A DNA stretch of 64,000 bases from JAHZMA01 sp965205905 (lineage in GTDB: Bacteria; Pseudomonadota; Alphaproteobacteria; JABAAW01; JAHZMA01), in the NCBI GenBank assembly GCA_965205905.1, contig CBDBHZ010000013.1, forward strand, positions 214,248 to 278,247, read 5' to 3'. The notes under the pieces are model-generated. The model did not search any database and was not told the origin of the DNA. It worked only from the letters and a program-made list of their open reading frames with translations. Shown piece by piece: positions 1-7,654 of the stretch (the first letter of the stretch is position 1; every line of letters starts with the position of its first letter). The position numbers were made by a program, and so were the translations under genes.

Positions 1-152
1 ATAATTGCGCGCTTATTGCCACGTTTGGCATCTAGATAGGGGCGCGCTGATGATGCGGTGATGGCGGTTTCAGACCCTGAAAAAAAGCCAGAAATCACAA
101 TCAATAATAACACGATAAGAATCGTTGTGATGATTTCAGCGGTGATAGTCAT
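1..152 (-). CDS. CorC/HlyC-family membrane protein, N-terminus only (cut by window edge)
   Basis: Reading leftward from an ATG at 150-152, the frame stays open to the window edge for 50 codons. It starts with a hydrophobic helix and then a GFFSGSETA motif, characteristic of the CNNM/DUF21 membrane domain of CorC/HlyC-type ion transporters. The ATG overlaps the aroB stop codon (ATGA), so translation is probably coupled. An aroK-aroB-CorC-like gene order is common in alphaproteobacteria, which supports the call. The CBS and CorC_HlyC domains would lie outside the window. Confidence 0.8.
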   Translation of the reverse strand, partial: MTITAEIITTILIVLLLIVISGFFSGSETAITASSARPYLDAKRGNKRAI

Positions 153-1321
153 ATTGTTCCATCTAAAATAGCCGATAAATTTTGGTGCAATGTTGCCTCA
201 TCAATGCCTGTTACCACTTCCACTTTGCCGATTTTATGTGGTAAAATAAGGGTAAAGCTTTCATCATAATTTTTCTTATCATAGCGCATGGCTTCCAGCA
301 AATTATCAGCATTAAGCGGGGTTTTCAACGCTAATTGATGCGGATTCATCACCATGCCTAAATCGTGAAAATGCGCTTTCACAATTTTTGCTGTGCCTGA
401 TGGGCATTTGCCGATATGTTCAGCATAATCAAACGCCATGCCGATGCCGATTGCCACCGCCTCGCCATGCAGTAAAACCTCACCATCATAACCCGCAAGT
501 TTTTCAAGCGCATGACCAAAACTATGACCCAGATTCAGCCATGCCCGAATCCCTGCCTCGCGCTCATCTTGGCTGACAATATTAGCTTTGGCACGGCATG
601 ATGTTTCAATCGCATAAAGCAACGCATCAGCATCACGCGCTAATAATTGCTTGCCCGATTCTTGCAACCAATCAAAAAATGCGGCATCATTGATTAACGC
701 ATATTTGGCAATTTCGGCATAGCCCGCTTGCAGCTGCCGTTCGGGCAGTTTCTCCAAAAATCGGCAATCAATCAGCACCATTTCGGGTTGATAAAATACG
801 CCAACCAAATTTTTACCCGCCTGCATATTGATTCCAGTTTTGCCACCCACCGATGAATCAACTTGCGCCAATAAGAGTGGTGGGGATTTGTATCAACCGC
901 ACCCCGCGCAAGATTGTGCCAGCGATGAAGCCTGCCAAATCGCCAGCCACACCCCGCCACCCCATGCGGCAATCACATGGCTACGGTCAATGCCACTTTT
1001 AAGAATCGTTTCTAGCATCTGTTCATAAATTGCGATAGATTTCGCTTTCTCGCCCCTGATTGGCACCTGATGAAGACGGTAGCTAATATTGGCATCGGCA
1101 AGCCCTGCTTCCATCTTCTGCCCATAATGCTGATAGACGTTTTTATCACAAATGATATGCAACATTGGCTGCTTGCCATTTTGGCAAAGATAATCAGCCA
1201 GCAAGCCAACAATATCCAAGCGCTGCCCGATATGAATCGGATATTGCTGATTCGCGGTTTGCACCTTTATTGTTACGTGATGTGTGTGTGATTCATTCAT
1301 AGGGTGTTTATTGTGTGGCAT
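149..1321 (-). CDS. aroB: 3-dehydroquinate synthase (frame interrupted twice)
   Basis: Second enzyme-coding step of the shikimate pathway: cyclises DAHP to 3-dehydroquinate, NAD- and metal-dependent, cytosolic. The N-terminal part ends in HVIAAWGGGV and the C-terminal part starts AQVDSSVGGKTG, both signature blocks. The bridging segment (GDLAGFIAGTILRGV then RLIQIPTTL) is found only in a second frame. There is therefore one shift near 945 and a compensating one near 868, with a stop at 893 in the main frame. Total span (about 390 codons) fits the family. It overlaps the aroK stop upstream and the CorC-like start downstream. An ATG at 1300 is an alternative start. Because the rest is well conserved, I read the two shifts as probable base-calling errors rather than loss of the gene. 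Confidence 0.9.
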
Positions 1322-1844
1322 ATTGCGCTATTTTGTCAATAACAATATCGCATGTTACCGCAATATCTTCATCATTCACAACCTCAACATGAATATCGGT
1401 TTGCTGATATTCGGCACGGCGTTCCTCAGAAAGTCTTTCCAATGTGGCTAATGGGTCGTCAGTATGTAAAATAGGGCGGGTTTTTGATTTTTTCAACCGC
1501 TTCCATAACACCGCCAAATCAACATCAATCCATAATGTTATCGCTTTTTGCTGTAATAATATTTTGGTTTGCGGGCTTAAAATAGCGCCACCGCCAACCG
1601 CCATAATGAAGGGGGGCGGGCGTTGCATGATACGGCTAATCACGCGTTCCTCGCCTGAACGAAAATAATCTTCGCCAAATTTTTCAAAAATATCAACAAT
1701 CGACATCTGCGCCGCTTGCACAATCTCTTTATCGGAATCAATAAAATCAATCCCGTAAATATCGGCAAGCCTTGCGCCTAATGTGCTTTTGCCGACCCCC
1801 ATCATGCCTGTTATCACCAAAGATTTTGGTAAAGGAAATGTCAT
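1308..1844 (-). CDS. aroK: Shikimate kinase
   Basis: Phosphorylates shikimate with ATP in the chorismate pathway. The 178-residue length is normal. Visible features are the P-loop GMMGVGKST near residues 14-22, the substrate-binding DSDKEI block near residue 37, a GGGA motif after FIMAV, and the lid region RPIL. It is first in the aroK-aroB-CorC-like operon and overlaps aroB by a few bases. It is transcribed divergently from coaBC across a 63-base gap. Confidence 0.95.
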   Translation of the reverse strand: MTFPLPKSLVITGMMGVGKSTLGARLADIYGIDFIDSDKEIVQAAQMSIVDIFEKFGEDYFRSGEERVISRIMQRPPPFIMAVGGGAILSPQTKILLQQKAITLWIDVDLAVLWKRLKKSKTRPILHTDDPLATLERLSEERRAEYQQTDIHVEVVNDEDIAVTCDIVIDKIAQYATQ

Positions 1845-1870
1845 TTTTTATCTCACCATCACATAATTTT

Positions 1871-1898
1871 TTATCATGATACAATATTATGCTATAAT
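1871..1898 (+). promoter_or_regulatory. Putative promoter of coaBC
   Basis: A perfect TATAAT at 1893-1898 lies in the 63-base gap between divergent aroK and coaBC, with a weak TTATCA 16 bases upstream. The ATG of coaBC is only 9 bases downstream of the -10, so if this promoter is used the transcript would have almost no leader. The AGGA before the ATG would then lie at the very start of the RNA. Confidence 0.4.
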
Positions 1899-1907
1899 AC
1901 AGGAATT

Positions 1908-3168
1908 ATGACATTAAATAAAACCATTTTATTAATCATTTCGGGTAGCATCGCCGCTTATAAATCAGCTGAATTATGCCGTTTGCTGAAAAAGCAAGGC
2001 GCGCGGGTGATTCCGATACTCACCAAAGGCGGCTCGCAATTTATTACGCCGCTCACTGTTTCTGCGCTTTGTGGCGAAAAATGCTATATGGATTTATTTA
2101 GCCTGACCGACGAAGCTGAAATGGGGCATATCCGCCTTGCCCGCACGCCCGATGCCATTATTGTTGCGCCTGCCAGTGCTAATTTTATTGCCCGCATCAC
2201 GCATGGCATGGCAGATGATTTGGCATCAAGCGTGATATTGGCAAGCGATAAACCGATTTTTATCGCGCCTGCGATGAACCCGTTTATGTATGAAAACCAA
2301 GCGACACAAGCGATAATATCAGCCATTTGCAAAAGCGTGGTATGAATATTATCACCCCAACATCTGGCGATACCGCATGTGGCGAGATAGGGGTAGGGCG
2401 CATGGCAGAGATTGAGGTGATTTATCAGCAATTAGAGAGATATTTTGCGAATCAGGTAGAATCGCTTTCTGGCGCACCTATCGTTTCATTGGCGGGCAAG
2501 AAGATTATCATCACTGCTGGTGGCACATCAGAGCCGATTGACCCTGTGCGAATCATCACCAACCGTTCCACAGGTAAGCAAGGATTTGAGATTGCCAAAC
2601 AGTTAAGCGAGGCAGGCGCATCAGTGACACTGATTTACGGCAATGTGACGCAAGATATAGGCGCACTACCAGTGAATATTACCAAGATTCATGCTGAAAC
2701 CGCTGATGATATGTTGCAACAGGTGGAACAAGCATTGCCTGCCGATATTTTTATCAGCGCGGCGGCGGTATCCGATTGGAAAGTGCGTGATGCTAGTCCG
2801 CAGAAAATTAAGAAAAATGACGATGATAAAGGTGGGGCAACCTATCAAATCACTCTCACTGAAACGGTGGATATTCTCAAACATATCGCGCATCACCAAA
2901 CCATGCGTCCATCATTGGTGATTGGCTTTGCTGCCGAGACTGAAAATTTAACGCAATATGCGAAGCGAAGTTTATCAGCGAAAAATTGCGATATGATGAT
3001 TGCGAATCAAGTGGGGGGCAATATCGGCTTTGGCGATAGCTGATAATGCGATTTATTTTCTGCAAAAAGACGGTGATAAAAATCAAATCCGAACAATGGC
3101 AGATTTTGAGCAAAAGTGATATTGCGGAGAGATTATGTGAGAAGATTGTTGGGGTTTTTTCGGATTGA
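1908..3168 (+). CDS. coaBC: Bifunctional phosphopantothenoylcysteine decarboxylase / phosphopantothenate-cysteine ligase (frame interrupted)
   Basis: Catalyses two steps of coenzyme A synthesis. The N-terminal flavoprotein (CoaC) domain shows SGSIAAYK, the APASANFIA block and the APAMNPFMY motif. The C-terminal CoaB domain starts at AGGTSEPIDPVR and includes ITNRSTGKQG and AAAVSDW. The frame shifts near 2330 (between CoaC and CoaB), near 3040 and near 3113. Joining the frames gives the expected end (NAIYFLQKDG, then a C-terminal IAERLCEKIV) with a stop at 3168. CoaBC is normally essential, so sequencing indels are the likelier cause. It ends just before the convergent aspartic-protease gene. 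Confidence 0.9.
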
Positions 3169-3175
3169 ATCGGTG

Positions 3176-3614
3176 CTATAAGCAAAAAGTAAATCTGCCA
3201 TCAAACGCAACATGCAATGTGCCTCGTGAGATAACATCCATTCCTAACAAAACCTCATGATTATGAGAGGGTTGGATTTCCATACCTGTAAATATTTGCC
3301 CTAATTTTATAAATGCTACTTCTGACATATTTGGTTGTTCTTCTTTTAATGCAACCCATCACAACACTCACATAAAATTTATAGACATTTACTTCAACAG
3401 TTTCTGATGCTGACTGCATCCGAGTTTTGCCAATAGGTCGCAATTTTAGTTTTTTAGCAATATTACTGCTAATACAAGTAAACTGTGCACCCGTATCAAT
3501 AAGAGCGTTCACTATCGCACCGCTACCACTCCTCACCTCATCAGCTGGAACAGTTGAAATACCAACATTTATAATAAGTTGGTTATTTTCTATGATGCCT
3601 GTGATACAGGGCAT
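3176..3614 (-). CDS. Retropepsin-like aspartic protease family protein (frame interrupted)
   Basis: A small protein with the catalytic-type motif ALIDTGAQFTCIS (Asp-Thr-Gly-Ala), as in clan AA bacterial retropepsin-like proteases. The first frame runs out at 3261, but the adjacent frame continues the fold (NHEVLLGMDVISRG, then a C-terminal FDGRFTF) to a stop at 3176, so there is one shift near 3350. The complete product would be about 145 residues with one DTG motif, hence a dimeric enzyme if active. It follows the 86-residue gene at 3590-3850 with overlapping ends, suggesting a two-gene operon. Substrate unknown. Confidence 0.7.
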
Positions 3615-3850
3615 ATTGAGAAAAATCCTAAATCAATAATTTTATCGGTGATATGTTGCACTGAATATATTTTATCGTCATTCATATCACCTGCTTGGCA
3701 GGCATCATCAAATGTGCTGAAAAAACCAACAATTTCGCAATGACGCAATAACACATATTTACCGCTACGAGTTTTCATTAATTCAGGCAATTTTTTTTGA
3801 AAAAAGGCAAAATTATCATCAACCTCTTTTTGAATATCAATTTGTGTCAT
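3590..3850 (-). CDS. Small conserved protein, DUF5678-like
   Basis: 86 residues, no signal peptide or membrane segment. The pattern GKYVLLRHCEIVGFFSTFDDA and a terminal DLGFFS resemble DUF5678-type proteins, which I recall as frequently encoded next to retropepsin-like proteases. The downstream gene here is exactly that type and overlaps it by 25 bases. Function unknown; the pairing suggests a shared role. Confidence 0.6.
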   Translation of the reverse strand: MTQIDIQKEVDDNFAFFQKKLPELMKTRSGKYVLLRHCEIVGFFSTFDDACQAGDMNDDKIYSVQHITDKIIDLGFFSICPVSQAS

Positions 3851-3932
3851 TTATCAACCTCAATATAAACAAATATAGAATCAATCATAACATATTTGCA
3901 ATAACATTAAAAACACTTTTTATTGCAAAAAA

Positions 3933-4631
3933 TTACAATTTTTTAAGGAGTGAAGCGGTGCGATACACCCCCCTAAAACACGAAATCCTTGCTTCGGTAA
4001 AGTCGGGCAACATTGGCGCAACGGTATCAAACAAGCCACGTGTGGCGATATGGTGATGCCATTTTTCCCATAATTGCAACATGCCATTCTTGCCATCTGA
4101 TTGAATCACGGGCGCGATAATTTTGCCGCCATTATCCATTTGCTCTGCCAAATCTTCGTTAAGATAGGTGATGCCACCTGCGAATAAAATCACGCTATAA
4201 GGTGCTTCTTTGGGCCAGCCTTTGGTGATATCGCCTTCCACAAAAATCACCGTATCTTCTTGAATTTCGGTTAAAACTCGACTGGTATTTTCGGTAAATT
4301 CTCTGCTGGTTTCTAACACAAAAACGGTTGCGCCCAAATAACCCGCCAATGCCGCCATATAGCCTGCACCGCCAATAATCAGCACGGCATCGCCCGTGCG
4401 AATTTCGGCCGCCTGCAACATCCGCGCCACCAATAATGGCGAGAGCATATAGCGATTATCGCCAATATGCAAATGCTCATCAACATAAGCCATCTGCTTT
4501 TTTTCGGGGTCGGCAATAAATACTTCGCGCGGAATTGCCATAAAGGCTTCTAGCAAAGCGGGGTCTGCCACATTGCTGGGGCGTAATTGGGTTTCCACCA
4601 TCATATGGCGTAATTGTTCGTAATTGGGCAT
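3933..4631 (-). CDS. Protein-L-isoaspartate O-methyltransferase-like protein
   Basis: 232 residues with the PIMT-type layout: MVETQLRPSNV near the start, then the SAM-binding core (VLIIGGAGYMAALAGYLGA) at about residues 84-102, and VEGDITKGWP later. The family methylates isoaspartyl residues for protein repair using SAM. The alphaproteobacterial branch often departs from the classical catalytic motifs, and the usual GTGSGY-type loop is GGAGYM here, so activity is not assured. It lies 12 bases downstream of ETF-QO on the same strand and is probably cotranscribed with it. Confidence 0.8.
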   Translation of the reverse strand: MPNYEQLRHMMVETQLRPSNVADPALLEAFMAIPREVFIADPEKKQMAYVDEHLHIGDNRYMLSPLLVARMLQAAEIRTGDAVLIIGGAGYMAALAGYLGATVFVLETSREFTENTSRVLTEIQEDTVIFVEGDITKGWPKEAPYSVILFAGGITYLNEDLAEQMDNGGKIIAPVIQSDGKNGMLQLWEKWHHHIATRGLFDTVAPMLPDFTEARISCFRGVYRTASLLKKL

Positions 4632-4643
4632 GAATTCTATCTC

Positions 4644-6269
4644 CTACATCATTGCATAGTTCGGGCCGCCACCACCTTCGGGGGTAACCCAATTGATATT
4701 TTGAGTTGGGTCTTTAATATCACATGTTTTGCAATGGACGCAATTCTGGGCATTGATTTGCATCCGTTTTTCACCATTTTCTTCCACCACTTCATATACG
4801 CCAGCAGGGCAAAACCGTTCTTCAGGCGAGGCGTAATCGGCATGGTTGATATTAATCGCCACAGCCTCATCTTTCAGATGCAAATGTGCGGGCTGATTTT
4901 CTTCATGGTTCACGCCCGAAAATGAGACATTGGTGAGGCGGTCAAAACTCAACACGCCATCAGGTTTCGGGTAATCAATCGGTTGATAATGTTTTGCGGG
5001 CTTCAATGAAGCATGGTCGCTATGATGCTTGAATGTCCATGGCGCGCGCCCACGTAATAAATAAGTATCAATCGCCGAATAAAGTAGCCCCCAATAAAAG
5101 CCAAACTTAAAAGCAGGGCGGATATTCCGCACCTTGTAAAGTTCTTTATACACCCATGATTCTTTTAGATTCTTCTCGTAACTAACGGCTTCTTTTTCGC
5201 CATTGGCAAGCGCATCAAACACTGCTTCTGCCGCCAACATGCCTGATTTCATAGCGGTATGGCTGCCTTTAATTTTCGGCACATTCACAAAGCCTGCGGC
5301 ACAGCCCACCAGCACACCGCCTGCAAAAGTAAGCTTCGGGATTGATTGATAGCCACCTTCATTAATCGCGCGTGCACCATAGGCAATTCGCTTACCACCT
5401 TGCAAATGTTTGGCAATGGCGGGGTGATGCTTGAAGCGTTGAAACTCCATATAGGGCATCACATAGGGGTTTTCGTAATCCAAACCAACCACAAAGCCGA
5501 CAGAGACCATATTATCGTTGAGGTGATATAAAAACGACCCACCATAGGTTTTGCTATTTAACGGCCAGCCAGCGGTATGGACAATTTTACCGGGCTGTGA
5601 TTGTGCTTCGGGGATTTCCCATAATTCCTTAATGCCGATACCGTAAGTTTGCGGGTTTGCATCATCACGCAGATTGAATTTTTGCAATAATTGCTTGGTG
5701 AGTGAGCCATGACAGCCTTCCGCAAAAATCGTCTGTTTGGCATGTAACTCCATACCGCGCTGATAATTTGCGGTTTCTTTGCCATCTTTGCCAACACCCA
5801 TATCGCCGGTTGCCACGCCTTTTACTGCACCATCTTCGTGATAAAGCACTTCGGCAGCGGCAAAGCCCGGATAAATATCAACGCCCATATTTTCGGCTTG
5901 TTCGGCTAACCAGCGGCATAACAGCCCTAGCGAGATGATGTAATTGCCCTTATTGTGCATTTGCGGTGGGGTTGGCATCCGTAACGCCCATTTTTTGGTG
6001 AGCATAAGGAAACTATCGCTTTTGGCGGGCGTATGGAGTGGCGCGCCTTTTTCTTGCCAATCGGGAATTAATTCATTCAAAGCGCGTGGCTCTAAAACTG
6101 CGCCCGAAAGAATATGCGCGCCGACTTCACTGCCTTTTTCTAACACGCAGATGCTGAGTTCCTGATTTTTTTCTTGCGCTAATTGTTGCAAGCGTATCGC
6201 AGTCGCCAGCCCCGCAGGCCCTGCCCCGACAATCACCACATCAACTTCTAAAATTTCACGTTCACTCAT
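4644..6269 (-). CDS. Electron transfer flavoprotein-ubiquinone oxidoreductase
   Basis: Membrane-associated enzyme passing electrons from ETF (beta-oxidation, amino-acid dehydrogenases) to quinone. The 541-residue length is typical. The FAD-binding motif VVIVGAGPAGLATA is at residues 10-23; a LSGAVLEPRAL block and GGVLVGCAAGFVNVPKIKG are present. The C-terminal 4Fe-4S ligands appear as CVHCKTCDIKDP, followed by the terminal GGGGPNY typical of the family. It lies between metZ and the PIMT-like gene on the same strand. Frame intact. Confidence 0.95.
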   Translation of the reverse strand: MSEREILEVDVVIVGAGPAGLATAIRLQQLAQEKNQELSICVLEKGSEVGAHILSGAVLEPRALNELIPDWQEKGAPLHTPAKSDSFLMLTKKWALRMPTPPQMHNKGNYIISLGLLCRWLAEQAENMGVDIYPGFAAAEVLYHEDGAVKGVATGDMGVGKDGKETANYQRGMELHAKQTIFAEGCHGSLTKQLLQKFNLRDDANPQTYGIGIKELWEIPEAQSQPGKIVHTAGWPLNSKTYGGSFLYHLNDNMVSVGFVVGLDYENPYVMPYMEFQRFKHHPAIAKHLQGGKRIAYGARAINEGGYQSIPKLTFAGGVLVGCAAGFVNVPKIKGSHTAMKSGMLAAEAVFDALANGEKEAVSYEKNLKESWVYKELYKVRNIRPAFKFGFYWGLLYSAIDTYLLRGRAPWTFKHHSDHASLKPAKHYQPIDYPKPDGVLSFDRLTNVSFSGVNHEENQPAHLHLKDEAVAININHADYASPEERFCPAGVYEVVEENGEKRMQINAQNCVHCKTCDIKDPTQNINWVTPEGGGGPNYAMM

Positions 6270-6296
6270 TATTATGTCTACCTTAAATATTCTTGC

Positions 6297-7472
6297 TTAA
6301 TTACGCATAGCTTGGGCTAAATCATCGCATAAATCTTGAACATCTTCAAGCCCTACTGATAGCCTCACCGAATTTGGCAGAATGCCTAACCGCAACCGTT
6401 GTTCTTCTTCTAACCGCTGATGGGTCATGGTGGTTGGATGGTTTATTAGGCTTTTGGTATCGCCCAGATTATTAGATATATCAATCACTTGCAAGCTGTT
6501 GACGAATTTGAAAAGCTCTGCCCTATCGCCATCATAGTCGAAGCTAATCAGCGTGCTGCCCATGCTCATCTGTTGCATGGCTAGCTTATATTGCGGATGG
6601 CTTGGCAAAGCAGGATAGCGCACTGCTTTTATTTTTTGATGGCTTTCCAAAAATTCAGCAATCTTATGGGCAGCATGGCTTTGCGCCTCAACCCTTAAGC
6701 GCAATGTTTCTAATCCTTTTAGCATCACCCATGCGTTAAACGGGCTCATAGATGGACCTGTATGGCGCACGAATGAAAGCAAATGCTCATCAAGAAATTC
6801 TTGTGAACATAGAATTGCACCGCCTAAACACCGCCCCTGCCCATCAATATGTTTGGTGGTGGAATAGACAACAATATCCGCGCCTAATTCCAATGGTTTT
6901 TGCAAAATTGGCGTGGCGAATACATTATCAACCACCAAGCGCGCACCTGCTTGATGCGCTAAATCGGCAATCATGCGAATATCTAACACTTCTAGCAGAG
7001 GATTTGAGGGGGTTTCCAAAAACACGGCTTGCGTAGGCTTGCTTAATGCTTGTTCCCAATCCGCTTTATCGTTACCAAGCACAGATACGGTTTCTATGCC
7101 GTAACGCGGTAAAATATCGTTAATAATATAGTCGCAAGACGAGAATAATGCTTCAGATGCCACGACGCGGTCGCCTTGTTTTAAGAAACAAGCCATCGAT
7201 GCAAACACTGCCGCCATGCCAGTAGCAGTTGCGAAACAAGTTTCTGCCCCTTCCAACAATGCCATGCGGTTTTGAAACATTTCCACAGTTGGGTTGCCAT
7301 AGCGCGAATAGACGTAATGGTCAATCTCTTGCTTAAAGCTTGCCTCTGCTTGCTCTACCGATTCGTAAACATAGCCAGAATTCAGAAATAACGCTTCGGA
7401 AGTCTCATCAAAATTGCTACGGGCGATACCGCCACGCACTAAAATTGTATCAATATTTTGCTTTTTTGCCAT
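6297..7472 (-). CDS. metZ: O-succinylhomoserine sulfhydrylase
   Basis: PLP enzyme making homocysteine directly from O-succinylhomoserine and sulfide in methionine synthesis. 391 residues. Family landmarks are VYSRYGNPTVEMFQNRMALLEGAE, the ATGMAAVFA block, the PLP lysine in YSTTKHIDGQGR, and a C-terminal LRLGILPNSVRLSVGLED. The HIDGQGR wording is typical of MetZ rather than MetB or MetC, which supports the specific call. It is divergent from the lipoprotein gene at 7655. Frame intact. Confidence 0.93.
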   Translation of the reverse strand: MAKKQNIDTILVRGGIARSNFDETSEALFLNSGYVYESVEQAEASFKQEIDHYVYSRYGNPTVEMFQNRMALLEGAETCFATATGMAAVFASMACFLKQGDRVVASEALFSSCDYIINDILPRYGIETVSVLGNDKADWEQALSKPTQAVFLETPSNPLLEVLDIRMIADLAHQAGARLVVDNVFATPILQKPLELGADIVVYSTTKHIDGQGRCLGGAILCSQEFLDEHLLSFVRHTGPSMSPFNAWVMLKGLETLRLRVEAQSHAAHKIAEFLESHQKIKAVRYPALPSHPQYKLAMQQMSMGSTLISFDYDGDRAELFKFVNSLQVIDISNNLGDTKSLINHPTTMTHQRLEEEQRLRLGILPNSVRLSVGLEDVQDLCDDLAQAMRN

Positions 7473-7556
7473 GTCTTACACTCATAATATTATCTATTGC
7501 CACAGATGCTAACAGATTTGATAGTTTTTTGCTAGAAATTTTTATAGTAATTATCA

Positions 7557-7597
7557 TTGCTGAATTTTGTTTATTTTTTCAGCAAATATGTTATAGT
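7557..7597 (+). promoter_or_regulatory. Inverted repeat overlapping a putative promoter before the TbpB-like lipoprotein
   Basis: An 8-base inverted repeat, TTGCTGAA (7557-7564) and TTCAGCAA (7578-7585), sits just upstream of a -10-like TATAGT (7592-7597), about 60 bases before the lipoprotein ATG. The position fits an operator or activator site. A nearby TAATTATCATT (7548-7558) faintly resembles half of a Fur box, which would make sense for a transferrin-binding-like protein, but the match is weak. Confidence 0.3.
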
Positions 7598-7654
7598 GGT
7601 CTCTCATTTGGTAAGTTGATATATCAATGCAAATATAAAGTTTCAAGATAGTCT

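Noticed and set aside
149..1321. aroB as a genuine pseudogene
   Set aside because: Both shifts compensate each other, all signature motifs survive in the joined frames and the operon context is intact; base errors are likelier.
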